From contig WPIO01000045.1 of the NCBI GenBank assembly GCA_009760855.2, forward strand, positions 3,272,814 through 3,336,813: a stretch of 64,000 nt of DNA, in the 5' to 3' direction. The position numbers were made by a program, and so were the translations under genes. Numbering within the stretch: the stretch's first letter is position 1; every line of letters starts with the position of its first letter. The DNA is from Cristatella mucedo (taxonomy: Eukaryota; Bryozoa; Phylactolaemata; Cristatellidae). Below are positions 1-24,269 of the stretch, piece after piece. The notes beneath the pieces are model-generated. The model made no database searches, was not told where the DNA came from, and saw nothing but the letters and a program-made list of their open reading frames with translations.

Positions 1-1839
1 CCGGCGACACGCGCGACCTGGCGGCGAAGCGCCGCAGCGCCGCGTTGTTGCCGCGCGTCTTCTTTTCGCCGGCGTCCGATCTTTTCGCTGCGACGAGACG
101 AAGGCGAGATTCGAGCTGAGCGGCGGCGGAGGCGGCGGCGCAGAACGAGTCGCCGCGCGCGCGCGCGACGCGGAAAAGCGCGGCGCGGACACGCGAGCGA
201 GCCCACGGCCGTGATAAAGCCTGCGAAGCGTCACGAGGACGCGACGGCCTCGTGCAGAGCCGCGGCGCTGGCGGGGCGCGAACGGTGACCAGCGCGAGGC
301 GGATGCGCGCGCGCCAAAAACATGGGCGGCCACTGGCTGCGCTGGGGGTGGCTCGGCGATGTCGCAGGAGGCTTCGAGCGAGCGCGCCGACGTGGCGAGC
401 GAAGGGAAGACCGACCGCTGCAAAAGTGAAGTTGAGCGACCAAGCGAAGGGAGAGTAAGTAGGGAGAGCGGACCTGGACTCTCACTCGGGTCGATAATAA
501 AGGCATTAGATTCTGCCGGCACGCCTCCAACGGCCTTAAAACGATCGGCAGCCAGCGAATTTTTTCGCGTCGAGTCTATCTTAAAACGAGGCCGGCGGAT
601 CTCGGGTAGCCAGCCCTGACGACCTAGGGAAAGCCCTAGAGAAAGTGATTCTGTGAAGTTCCCGCAGCCGAAAGAATGCAAGCCGACGATGCGTGATTGC
701 ATTTATTCATAGGCCTGGCGTTTCCGGCTTTTCATGCGCTGTGTACTAAATTGCGGCAGTGCCTATGTGAGGGCACTGCCCCCTAGCGGTCGTTAGTCGC
801 GCTAGAAATCGTTACGTGCCAAACGCACGGCTAAGAAAAGAAATAATAGGCAGCCGAATGTGTAATCTTGAAATGGCAAAATGTTTGACCAAATTCGGCG
901 AACGAAATCTTTGACAGGCCGCCCGCCGATAGAAACGGGAAAGCTGAGCTGAAGGCTTTGTGGAGCTAAGATGCAGGCGTTTGAAGTTCGGGCGTTTGCT
1001 AGCGGCGGCGAGCATCAAAGTGGCGGGAGCAGTGAATGGCTCGAGCGCCAAGAACGGTAAACACGCATAAGGATCAACCTCGGTATACACATGCACGCAC
1101 TGCCAAGATGTTTGCCTGGGCATTGTCTCAAAGCGATGCTAGCGACATCTCAAAGCGAGGCTTGCGGATCTCAAAGAGAGGCTTACGGATCGCAGCATGC
1201 AAGTATATGTACGTATACTCATGCACACTCCCCTAATCGCAGCTGTGTCGCCTAAGCTTAAATACCCCGGGCACTTTTTATTAACGGCGAATGCGTCTCT
1301 TATTTATGCAGCTTTCTGCTTCACCCTAGTCTCACTAACACACTAGTACTACCTGACATGGACCCATCGCAGCTTAGCATAAACCGGAAGCCTAGCTCGC
1401 TTGCATAGCGATCGGCAAGAAAGCTGAGACATTTTTACAGCAATTAGCAGTTACCGGCATCGGGAGCAATACGATACTTTCAATGTGCAATCGCGATCCT
1501 AAACTGCCACTATACTGTTACCTACAGGGCAAGCCATAAATCTGGCAAATTGCTCCTATGATCGTTGAGGCCTGCCATACTCTCCAGAAAGATTAGGTGA
1601 CCTCGAAGTGAGTATAGGTGCTGAAGGCTCATAGATAACGCGTTAGTAACCATGCTTTCGACGCGGTCGCGAAAAATGCCGGCTGATTAGGCCCAGTTGT
1701 TTAGACGCTCGCTTTTTTAACGACCGAGATCAAGATGAATGTATTTGATGATCGAGGTAGCGGGCTCGAGCCTCGCGGCATATCTGAGGAGCCTGCAGAG
1801 AGATAAAGAGTTCGCTTACGGCACTACGCAAATGAATTA

Positions 1840-1942
1840 TATCTATACATATATATATATATGTGTGTGTGTGTGTATGTATGTATGTGCGTGTCTGTGT
1901 GTGTGTACGTATATAATATATATATTATATGTATATATATTT
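1840..1942. repeat. TA/TG microsatellite
   Basis: Alternating TA, TG and TATG runs form an imperfect compound microsatellite. The frame that crosses it is an artefact of the repeat. Confidence 0.9.
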
Positions 1943-2639
1943 AAAATAGTGTTTTCCTCGCAGTCCTCTACGCACTAGCGATAACCGCTCACCCCTCGTG
2001 TTTTCCAATGGTGACTAAGCCCTTTGCAAAACCTACTCAACGAGCCATTGCGTTCCTGCTCGAAGCCAGCTGCGGTTAAAATGGTGGCATTGCCCAAATT
2101 GCTACACGTCGCGACTTCCCGGAATCCTGGCGCTCCATCAGGGCCTTTAACGGCGCGGGTAGATCTCGAAACGAGCACTGGCCATAAGCCGCAGGATACA
2201 AGGCGACCGTACCTCGGCGAGCGATCTTTCGACAGAGTGTTTATTCAAGAGCTCAGACCAAGGCCTCGGCGACTCTCACCCGAGAGCTGCCACTTACTGG
2301 ACGGAGCGCTGAAGCAATGTGGCTTCTTCTTCTTCAGCAGAGGCTTCATATTCCTCCGATAGGCGGCGCGCCAGGCATCGCGATGCAGCCATATTCTCCG
2401 CCGCCTGCCAGGACGCAGGCGGCGGCGCTGCTAGCTAGCTACTGCAGCTCTACTGCGTCGTCTAAGCTTAGCGCACGCGCGCGACACACAGCTTTTCGCT
2501 GATCGCTGGTCAGTTGCCGAACGCTGCATCCCTGCTGCTCCAAGCGAGCTAGGAGGGTAGGAGCCACGGGTGCCTCGGCGATGCTCGCCGCCGCCAGTAG
2601 TTGAGATGTCGGACTTCAAGCGCTGCATCTCAACTCTGG

Positions 2640-2815
2640 TGAAGTCTGCTTCTCAGCTTTCTCATTTTTATGAATATTAATATAAAAACTAATAATAATT
2701 ATTATGATATGAATATATTTCTATTTTCTCATTTCTATTTCTATTTTCTTTCTCATTTCTTTTTCATTTTATCATTTCCTCTTTCTCATTTCTTTTCTCA
2801 TTTCATTTCTATCAA
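2640..2815. repeat. TTTCTCAT-type pyrimidine-rich low-complexity tract
   Basis: Repeated TTTCTCATTTC-like words form a strand-asymmetric pyrimidine tract of about 170 bp next to SINE-like sequence. No coding content is seen. Confidence 0.8.
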
Positions 2816-3097
2816 TATGGGTGGCCTTGGCAGCCTTATTACTATTCGAGACCCACCCCACAAAATCCATGGCCTGTTCAGATCGCCGCCGCACGTTCAC
2901 CGTGCGGCGATTTATGGCGTCACCAAGGACCGCGAAGGGACGCCACCGGACGGGCGCAGCCATTTAGCTTTCAGCCAGCGCGTGAGTAGCTGGTAATAGC
3001 AGGCATACGGCTAAATCCAAGCAATTCATAGCGGGAGTGCATTCTACCAGCAGCAGCCATTTCGTAGCATCGCTGGGGCTTTTCCTACGTTCGTTAG

Positions 3098-3285
3098 GCA
3101 TCCGGGTCTTAGCCGAGGGGTGAGGTGCTCGTAATTCACGATCCAAATCGTGGGTTCGGGTCCTGCATTGAGCGATACTCTACTGCCGGATGCAAGCGGT
3201 GGCGATAGCCTTTAAGGCTCTTCTGACGCTACATTAATGAGGTTGCTTGAAATCAGCGAACCCCTTATTATTATTATTATATTGA
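3098..3285 (+). mobile_element. tRNA-derived SINE, family 1 (copy 1)
   Basis: The copy contains a B-box-like segment (GTGGGTTCGGGTCCTGC) followed by the family-1 body, GCAAGCGGTGGCGATAGCC and AAGGCTCTTCTG. It ends with the family tail GAGG...GAAATCAGCGAA and a (TTA)n run at about 3267-3284. The same body recurs at 5.6, 5.8, 12.7, 25.9, 52.1 and 61.5 kb. The tRNA-like head is degenerate. The (TTA)n end fits insertion by a LINE of the L2/CR1 type. Confidence 0.8.
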
Positions 3286-4339
3286 GGGCGTGCTACTGGA
3301 GATTTGCCGGTCTAATTTTGAGATAGCTTTTACGAAGAGCGACCCGTGGGTGCGGTCAAGTTTTTCAATTAACGCTCAAAATCAGGTTCTCACCAAATTC
3401 TCACCGCCAGCCTCACTGCCAATCGTCGGCGAATGACGCGACAACGCCAGACTATCGTTTACCAGCTCCGCTACGCACCACCGAGCCATAGTGACCATGA
3501 GTGACCTCGAGCGATGCGCTCCGCGATTTGCTTCTGCGCGCCCGCGCCCGTCTCCGCCACTATTTGAGGCGGGGGTGTGGCGTTGTGCTCCGCGGCGACG
3601 TCAAAGGAATTTTTTCGAGAGTTCGAGAGATACCAAGGGCGAATCCAGGTCAGGCTAACCAAACTTCTGCGAGTCAGCCCCCCCCCCCCCCACCGTCACA
3701 CCGACGATCTACCGGCTCTGCGCTACGTTAACTTACTCGGCGCTGATTCCCGTCCTTCAATTAGAGAAACTCGCGGAAAAATCGCGCGCTCTTCAGTCAA
3801 ACGATCAAAGCAGCACTTTTGACGCCAGGCCGCTGCCGACGAATGTTCACAAATTAAGCGCGACCTTTCGCATTTTAAAGGCAGAGTTGCGAGCGGAATT
3901 TGCGGGGATTAGTGGGCGGACGAGCGGTCATGCCGGTCGACAGCGTGACACGCCAGGTTCGACTCCTCCTCCTCTTCGTCCTCCTCCTTCGCCTCCCCAT
4001 CCGCCCTCGTTTTCTTTCTTCTCCTTCTCCTCTGGCTCACCGGTTTCGTGCGATCAATGTCCTCTAACAGGCGACCGTCGCACTCTGCGTTTTCAGCAAG
4101 AAAAACAAACCGTGCGACAGTAGCGCTCCTTTCGCGATCTCAAAAAGCCCTTCAAGAAGGGAGAAGAAAGTGTCAAGATCCATCAACCTAAATAAGAACG
4201 CTACTTTAAACATGCTACGTAATTTGGTAGGAGCCGTGAGCCGTCTAGTATCCGCTACGGAAGCGCTAAAGAGCCGCGCTGCAGGAGGCGAGCGACAGCA
4301 TTGCCGCTGTCACGGCGAACGTTGCCGTTGCCACGGCGA

Positions 4340-4540
4340 GGCGGAGGCGACTCCGCCGCGCTCGCGGGAGCGATGCGGGACTCGGAGCGATCGGGCGCTA
4401 AACGAGCGAGCGCCGGCGGCAGCCGCGCGAGGCGTGAAGGCGACTCCGCCGCCGCCTCCGCCGCGCTCGCGGCAGCGGAAGCGATGCAGGACTGGGAGCG
4501 ATCGAGCGCTAAACGACCGAGCGCCGGCGGCGGTAGCGCG
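4340..4540. repeat. Imperfect tandem duplication of about 93-111 bp
   Basis: Two successive units begin at GGCGACTCCGCCG (4346 and 4439) and both end in GAGCGCCGGCGGC (about 4408-4420 and 4519-4531). The second unit is longer by about 18 bp of CGCC-rich sequence. Both units stay open in several frames, so the duplication is visible as a repeated peptide on either strand. I could not tell whether either is translated. Confidence 0.75.
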
Positions 4541-4599
4541 CCGCGTCTCATCCAAGGCCTCTCCACGCGTTTACTGTGCTACGGTCGCGAGCAAACAAT

Positions 4600-4628
4600 C
4601 TCGGAGCAGCTGAAGCAGCTGCTCCGAG
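4600..4628. repeat. Perfect 13-bp inverted repeat, 3-nt loop
   Basis: Arms CTCGGAGCAGCTG (4600-4612) and CAGCTGCTCCGAG (4616-4628) are exact reverse complements around AAG. In RNA this is a strong hairpin; in DNA it is a near-palindrome with two CAGCTG E-box cores. Confidence 0.85.
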
Positions 4629-5494
4629 CTACTGCGGCGCAGGCGCGCTTCCAAACCAGTCAATATCCTCAGCGGCGGCGCACTGATTTCGATCTTGCGC
4701 GGAGCCGCGATCAATCCGAACGGCTTTACTTATACAGCCGGCGAGCGGCCGCCCTCTTACATACCCCCTCGCGTTGGCATGACGACATATCCGCAGCCGA
4801 AGACGCAGCAGTCGCGCCTACTAACCAGCCCAGGACCGGCGCGTCATCCTCGACCGCAATCTCGAGGCGCCGGCGCGGCAGGCGCTGACTTCATCGGAGC
4901 TGCAGACGACGCGGGGAGCGGGAGCTGCTGGACCGCCGGACGGCGGCGTGAGCTCGCAACGACTAACTGGAAACGCGACGGCGCTGGCGGCGCTCGTAGG
5001 AGCGCACGTGCGGCGGCTATTTCTTCCGGCGGCGGCGGCGCAGCGCAGCGAAGCGCATCCTTTATTTGCTGAGGGAAAGCGCGGTGCAGGCAGCCGCGAC
5101 GGCGCTACCCGACTGCTCGGTCTGCTGGCCGAGCAGCTCGGCCCAGGCCCGCTCATAGGAAACGAGTTGCTTACGGTCACGTTGCGGCTGAAGCTGCCGA
5201 CGCCGCCGCCGCCGCCGGGGCCGCGGACCGGCGCCTGGGCCGCAGTGAGTGGACGACAGGCCAATTCGCGCACGAAGGAGCGAGCCAATAGAGCGAGCCA
5301 GATTATTTTCCTTTCTTTGAAAATAAAACTGCGAGCGCCAGCGCGCGAGCCGGCTGGGCGGCGTCCTCGCAGGAGCGCAGACTGCTGCAGCCAGCGCCCG
5401 GCTGCAAAGAGAGCTGTCTAGTAAAGTAGACACGACATGCAGGCGTGCACGATAAATATAATAAATATAAGTATAAGAAAAGCTCGCGAAATTA

Positions 5495-5665
5495 TAAAAA
5501 AAAATTCGCCGATTTAAAAGCATCATTTTTATAGCGGTGGAAGAGCCATAGAGGCTACGACCACCGCTTGCAGTTGGCATTACGGGATTGCAAGACTCGA
5601 ACCCACGACCGAGGTCGCTAACTAGCGAGCATCTGACCTCCTGGGCTATCGCGGTCCTCACACAT
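5495..5665 (-). mobile_element. tRNA-derived SINE, family 1 (copy 2)
   Basis: Read on the minus strand, a B-box region (GTGGGTTCGAGTCTTGC) is followed by the family body with GCAAGCGGTGGTCGTAGCC and GGCTCTTCC, then the AATCGGCGAA tail. The copy is diverged but complete from head to tail. It lies about 120 bp from copy 3 in the opposite orientation. Confidence 0.75.
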
Positions 5666-5787
5666 CAATTGGACCGACGCGAGCCCTATCTTTGTGCGGC
5701 AGGAAAGAGGTCTCGCGCCGCGAGTGAGATGACATCGGGAAAAACCGACGCCTTTTCAGTGGGGGCAGACGTGCCGGTGCAATGAGC

Positions 5788-5965
5788 TCCTAGCGCCGCG
5801 ACAGCGAAGGAGGTGAGGTGCTCGCTCTTCACCACCGAGGTCACGTGGGTTCGAACGCGCAGTGAGCAATCCTGTGATGCCCACTGCAAGCGGTGAGTGA
5901 CGACAGCCATCAAGGCTCTTCTGCCGCCACACAAATGCGGCCGTTGAATCGGCTGATGGTTTTTG
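5788..5965 (+). mobile_element. tRNA-derived SINE, family 1 (copy 3)
   Basis: B-box GTGGGTTCGAACGCGC is followed by the family-1 body (CTGCAAGCGGTGAGTGACG, AAGGCTCTTCTGCC) and tail (TTGAATCGGCTGATGG). It is inverted relative to copy 2, so a transcript crossing both could fold back. Confidence 0.75.
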
Positions 5966-6238
5966 TTTAGCGTTTAGCTTTTTGCATGCGCTCGACGCTC
6001 GAGGAGCAAAGCAGCGAGATGCTGCGCTGGCTGGCTGGCTGCAGCAGTACTCGCCCGCCCAGTATGTGCGTGCCGAGCGCGGGTGAGCGCGCGCATACGC
6101 GGAGCGAGGCGGGCACCAAACAAAAACACTTTAGCGCCACGAAATCCGTTCCGCACAAAAATGCGCCTTTAATCGAGGTGCGCCTTTATCGAGGGCAGCT
6201 TAGCGGCGCGGACTACTGCAGCGCGCTGTAGAATGCCT

Positions 6239-6419
<181 letters not shown>

Positions 6420-7140
6420 TTCTGTTGTCGCAGGCTGCTATGCAAAAGACATTATTATTTCTATCGTTATTATTAGTATTACCACTACTACTACTACTAC
6501 TTCCAAGCGAAGCCAGATAACTCCCGCTCTCGCGCTGCAAATTGTCTGCCGTTGTCGTCAGCCTGAACGGCGGGGTGGGGGATCGCTGTTGCACAACGCA
6601 GCAGCGCACGCAACAGGCGCACGCATCCGGCTTCGGCCCGGCGCGCGGCTTCCCTCGCTGCTGAATGAGCTCATCTTTTACTTTTCACTTCTGCAGGACT
6701 TACCGGCGGCTCTCTGCTGAGCGCCGCCGGTATCGAGGACCTGGCGCGCGCGGCGTCCCTCGCCCCAGGCGGTCGCCGCGGCCGAGCGGAGCGCCAGCCA
6801 GTACGCGCCGCGCGGCGGCTTCGATGCGAGCGGCCTTCGAGCGCTCGCTTCGTCTCCGCCGCGCGCAGCGACCGCTCGGTAGAGGCGGCCGGTGGCCAGG
6901 CACAGATCTGGCGCTCAATGTCAAAGCCGCTCGCTCTCACACATCTAAATTGGTCCGTACATTTCGGACATCCCGTCTTAACTTGTAGCAGTCAATCCCT
7001 CCACCCGCCCCGAGAGCGGCGCACCCGAGCGCGCGCTAGCGGCGCGGAGACGCGCGCCGCCGCCAGGCCATCGAGTCGTAGCGCGCGCGAGCGGTTGAAA
7101 GTGAGAGCGACACGAGAGCGGCGGGCGACGCTGAGCTCAC

Positions 7141-7387
7141 CTCCCTGCTTGACTGCGCGCATCCCGTCGCTCTTCTTCCGCCTGTCCTCGCGATCGTAGT
7201 CCGACTCGAACGTGTCGTCCGAGTAGGGCGTGTACCGATCCTCGTCGTCGTACGTGCGATACGACCTGGCGCTTCGCTTGGCGGCGGCGGCGGCGTCGTC
7301 ACCATCGTCATCGCCGCGGCCGCGGCCGTTCGTCGTCAGCGGCGGCTCGGCCTCCGCCGGAGTGAGCGGCGTCTTCGTCGAAGGCAT
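7141..7387 (-). CDS. First coding exon of an unidentified host gene (partial)
   Basis: I do not recognise the protein. The minus-strand frame starts at ATG 7387 with a purine at -3 (GACATG). It runs 82 codons and ends at AG|GTGAGC (last exon base 7141, phase 1). The encoded N-terminus begins MPSTKTPLTPAE, has an acidic and Ala-rich stretch, and then a Tyr/Asp-rich segment (YRTYDDEDRYTPYSDD) followed by basic DREDRRKKSDGMRAVKQG. No signal peptide or membrane helix is visible, so it looks like a flexible cytosolic N-terminal tail. The reverse frame over the same bases reads as low-complexity Arg/Ser. Later exons must lie at lower coordinates. A possible second exon is about 6706-6915, which is open in the matching phase and ends at a GTAAGT donor, but its 3' splice site is weak. 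Confidence 0.5.
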
Positions 7388-9320
7388 GTCCGGCGTCAAC
7401 GGCCGCGCTTCGGCTCACGAAAGCACGGCGTACGCCCTCGGTCGGCGGCGCCTCAGCATCCGGCGCCTAGCGCCTAGCGACGGACGGCGCCTGCGGCGGC
7501 CCGCCGTCGAGCGTACGCCGGCTCGGCAGCGTCATCCTGCGCCGCAGCGCCCGCCGCCACAGCTCCTGTGCCGCTCGTCGGCCGGCACAGTACGAAGCGT
7601 CTCTCTGACGGGCGGCGTCGGCGGCGGACGACGCTACTAGCGGCGCCCGAGCAAGTGAAAACGCCCGGCACCCGCGCGTGTGGCCGAGCAACCGATCGAC
7701 GTCCGTCCGTCCGCCTGGCACCGCTTCCGTGCGGTTGCGTTTCTTTCTCCGCTCGCGTCAGCGAGTTCCACCTGTAGACAACCGCCGCGTCGAGGAGCCG
7801 AGAGGCTGGCTGCCCAGTCCCAAGCAACGCCGCATACCGGGATCAGTGACGTCACGTCCGCCGGACAACGTCGCATTTTCGAGATCCTCTTGCCGCCTCG
7901 CAGGACTAGTCGCAGAATGCAGCAATTGCATGGACGGCTGAAAATTGAACGCATTTAGCTCACTTTCGACTCGGTCTTTCAGAGCGATTAATGCCGAATG
8001 GCAAAGTACAGCTGACTCATGGGCAGATAACTCTAAATTTCACCGCGCCTCAGAGAATCCATGGTTACGTTCAACCTTGACCCAAAGATCGCGGTACGCT
8101 TCCTCTACTTGGAGGGGGGAAGCTAGACGACCTACGTATTGTAGGCATACCGTAGAATCTGCTCTCACTAATCTCAGTGCTTGAATCTGGAGGAAATTTC
8201 CGGTACTTTAACTTAGGATAGAATGGAATTGCTGCGGCCTGCCTCGAAGATCAAAGCGGGCAGAGGCCGATCTTATTGCTCCCGCGCGCAGGAGCGGTGG
8301 CCCAAGAGGTTAGCATTTATTGCGTGTGCTCGATAACGCAGAGAATCACCAATGAAGACACATCGGCAGACGTGCGGGGGGGGGAGGGAGGGAGGGGCAG
8401 AGCCGACACCGCTGTCTCACCGAAGCGCGACAGCGGTGTACGCTCGGATGAGTTCCGGTACCGATGAGTTCCGGTACCAGCGTGTGAAGAAATGCGATGT
8501 CGCACCACCCGAAATTTTGTGCGAACAGTTTGGGCCTCCGTCAGAGCCGCCGCCCATGCGCGGCGGTGGCTGGGATACACCAAACTGCTCGCTTGCTGCA
8601 CGCGCCGCCGCCCAAGCGGCAGCAGCGGTCGCTTAAACTGCGGCACGCGCGCTCGCGACTGATGCTTGCCGGCGGATGTAGTCCTCGAAAGCGTCGGCTA
8701 GGAGGCTGCAGACTACGCCGATTTTGGTTGGTACGCTTTCAGCAGACGTAGCGAGTGATTTAAGAGGAAGCATGGAATAGCTGCGCTGCGGTAGAGGGTA
8801 CTAGTTGGCATTCGAATGCCAAGTTTGCAACTAGGATATTGAAGGCCCAGCGCCCGAATGCTCGTCGGACGCTGGGCCTTCGTGCGTCGAGATCGTGAGC
8901 CAATGATCGGGCCGAGTTGGTCAAGGAAATTGCAGGCTAGGCGTTGCTCTGACGGCAATCAACAGTAGATTACATAATTGCAATGGTAAATGTCTTTTTC
9001 AAAGTAAATACAAAAATTTTATTAGCGCTTGGTGAAAGCAGTTATCGCTGTCATTTTCCATAATTCTGCTGGGTACAAAGCCGAAAGTGTAGCTAAAACA
9101 TGAAAAAAACGAGGTCGTGTATCGTCCATTATAACTACATGCTTAATAGAAACAATTCATGTCTTGATGCGATCGCGACACACTTAGTCTGCCTTTGGGG
9201 ATGGGTGCACGACAGACATTCATCGCTAACCTCTTGAGATTAGCTGAAAGTAACTCCAGCTGAGACGTAAACCATGCATGCGACAAAATGAAGCATAGTC
9301 GCAAGTATTATATAAAAAAA
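7388..9320. other. GC-rich upstream region, no gene read
   Basis: This is the presumed 5' flank of the minus-strand exon at 7141-7387. CpG density stays high to about 8.7 kb and then drops. Open frames on both strands overlap each other and none has domain-like content. From about 8960 to 9320 the DNA is AT-rich and unique-looking. Confidence 0.4.
8841..8881. repeat. Perfect 12-bp inverted repeat, 17-nt loop
   Basis: Arms GAAGGCCCAGCG (8841-8852) and CGCTGGGCCTTC (8870-8881) pair exactly. The structure is GC-rich and isolated. The stem is too short for a typical pre-miRNA, and no flanking pairing was found. Confidence 0.7.
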
Positions 9321-9442
9321 TTACAATTCATTTGTATAGCACCCTAAAAGAACCTAATCTCTATTCAGGCGGAGCCCACGACCTCAGCCAGACGTTCGTC
9401 GGGGCGAGCACCTTAACCGCTGGACCATACCAGCTCGGCTTA
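9321..9442 (-). mobile_element. tRNA-derived SINE, family 2 (copy 1)
   Basis: Read on the minus strand, the head GAGCTGGTATGGTCCAGCGG carries an A-box and is followed by GGTGCTCGCCCCGAC. The B-box is shortened by a deletion around the GTGGGCTC core. The tail AATAGAGATTAGGTTC...GGTGCTATACAAATGAA matches the 3' end of the L2-A LINE family. Confidence 0.8.
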
Positions 9443-11610
9443 ACCGAAATGTTTCCTCACTCGCCGGCTCTCAAAACACAACTGGCCTCAGCAACATCTG
9501 ACGCACAACTGAATCCTGAAGGCTTCGGGTACAGTAATTACCCCCAGCTTCGACGCGTCACTTCATAAATCCATACCCCAAGATGGCAGCGTCCATACCC
9601 TACATACACGTCAGCTGGCCATAAGCTGGCCACAACACAAATAGCAAGACCATGAACGACAACGGACCACGATCCAGCTACGAGCCGGACATTCACTCCG
9701 GCTCGTTCACTCGCATTCTTCAAAACTAGCTAATCCTACGAGCTGCCGGGAATGCAAAAAAATAACAGCACACAATTTGCTGATTAAATTTGCAATGTGC
9801 ATATTAAAACCACCTTTGGTCTGAGCAGTACTTAAAAAGGCAAGTCCATGTCGCCGCCGCCTAGCCCCGGTGGGATCGAGAACTCCTTTTAACGGCCACG
9901 GGCACTCTCGTTGCTTTCTTTTGCCCTCCTTCATCCAGGCCATTTAAACCACCACAGTGTACGACTAGACGACTGATTCCCGGCATAATTGCCCGTGCTC
10001 GCCGAATATCGGCGTACATCGATGGGAAATCGCTCCAAGGGACAACTAAGCATAGGGCAACCAATCTGGCTTTAACCTGCACTCCCACAACCAGCCAATA
10101 CCCACACGTGTGGCGTTTAGATGCTACTAGAAACTGATATAGAACAGTTGCAAGGCGTGTTCAATAACAATGCCAGTCTCGATCACCCTCGAGTTAACCG
10201 GGCTTCATGATCATTTCGCGGCTTCGCTCGAGACTTCCACTCGGTGCACCACGGGAAATCTGGCCGACGTCGGCCGGAAGTACAGAGCAGCAGCAGCCAG
10301 CCAGCCAGCCAGGCGTGCCTTTTGGTGGCACTAGAGAACTGCATTCAACTTCAGACGGCAGCCACCTGAAAAGCCGCTATCCGGGTGGAGGAAGGGTGCT
10401 AGTGAAAAAGGCTACGAGCTAAGGTCGCCCGATCCAGCAGCCCAATTGTCGTGCAGCGGCCACAGAACCGCACAAGCTATCATCCCCCACTTGCACCGTG
10501 CAGTGGATAATTTCGCGATGCAGTCCTCGATCGCGAGACCTGGGCTGCAGAGCTTCCTCCTGACGTCACGCGACACGACGACGCTCGACTAGTGTGACTG
10601 CCACCTGAGTCAACACTCACCAGCTACGAGAGGCCTCGTCAATAGACAGTCCAAAGTGGGAGCCTGTAGATCTAAGCTCCTACGCGAGAACATGCATGCA
10701 TGCTCCTGGAGGCCATTAATGACAGCTGCGAGCAAGCAGCTCACTGGCTCGGCCGATCCAAGGCAGCAAGGAGCCAAGCAACGAATCTTCTTCCCCCCCC
10801 CAGCACAGCAGCGAGCGATCGATCGGCCGAGCCAGGGCCATCGGCCAGCCATTCCTGCCTGCCGCTAATACACCTCGATGGCAGCGGAGAGTGCAGCCTG
10901 AATTGTTGCGCCTTTTTTCTCTCCAAAGATCTTGGCCCAATCGAGGTTTGAGCAGGCGCACGTTGCAAGTACACGTCCACCTCTAATTCGCATTGACTGG
11001 CGCTGAGGTAAATAGTCCCCCGAAGACTATCTTAAGAGTGCGCTTCCATTGACGTTGACCATCGAGGAAGGCGCATGCAAGAGCTTCTCTCTCCCAGGCT
11101 GCCTCTGCCTGCCCTCATCCCTTCTCAGCTTAGGACTCCCGGGACTCGGGAGGGAGAGCTCTAAAGCTTAGCTACACAGTGGAGCTATAGTCAGCTAGCG
11201 GAAACTCGACTCCAAAATAAGAAGCATGCTACCAGCAGGTATGCTCGTGCATGCTGCCGCCGTGCCTACTATCCAGCAAGACGTGGTCCAAGAATGCATC
11301 GTTTACTGAGAATGGACAAATTGCCCGACAATGTCATGACGTCAATAAAGGTGTTGCTCAAAAACTGCTCGACGAGTACCGGTGCTGAGCGGGTCTGTCG
11401 CAGATGCCCGGCAGAGGCGAAGCTGCAGAAAAAGGAACAGAAAAACCGCAGCAACCGGAGCCCGGAGAGCGGAAGCAGCAGCAACTCGAGCTCGAGCTGC
11501 CGCTGCTGCCGCGTGAGGTGACCACGCGACATCGCCTGTATGACAGCTTGAAAAAAAACAAGGTTTTGTGGCTGACGGCCCAGCCTGACGGCGATGGCCA
11601 AGCGCCCGGT
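9443..11610. other. Downstream flank of UPRT, no gene read
   Basis: About 2.2 kb follows the UPRT stop codon. A donor-like sequence AGCTG|GTGAGTG on the minus strand at 10615-10621, preceded by CTACAG, could mark a short exon of another minus-strand gene; its peptide is not recognisable. Short CAG/CCAG runs lie near 10.29-10.32 kb. No clear AATAAA on the UPRT strand was seen within the first 600 bp after the stop. Confidence 0.35.
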
Positions 11611-24269
<12,659 letters not shown>

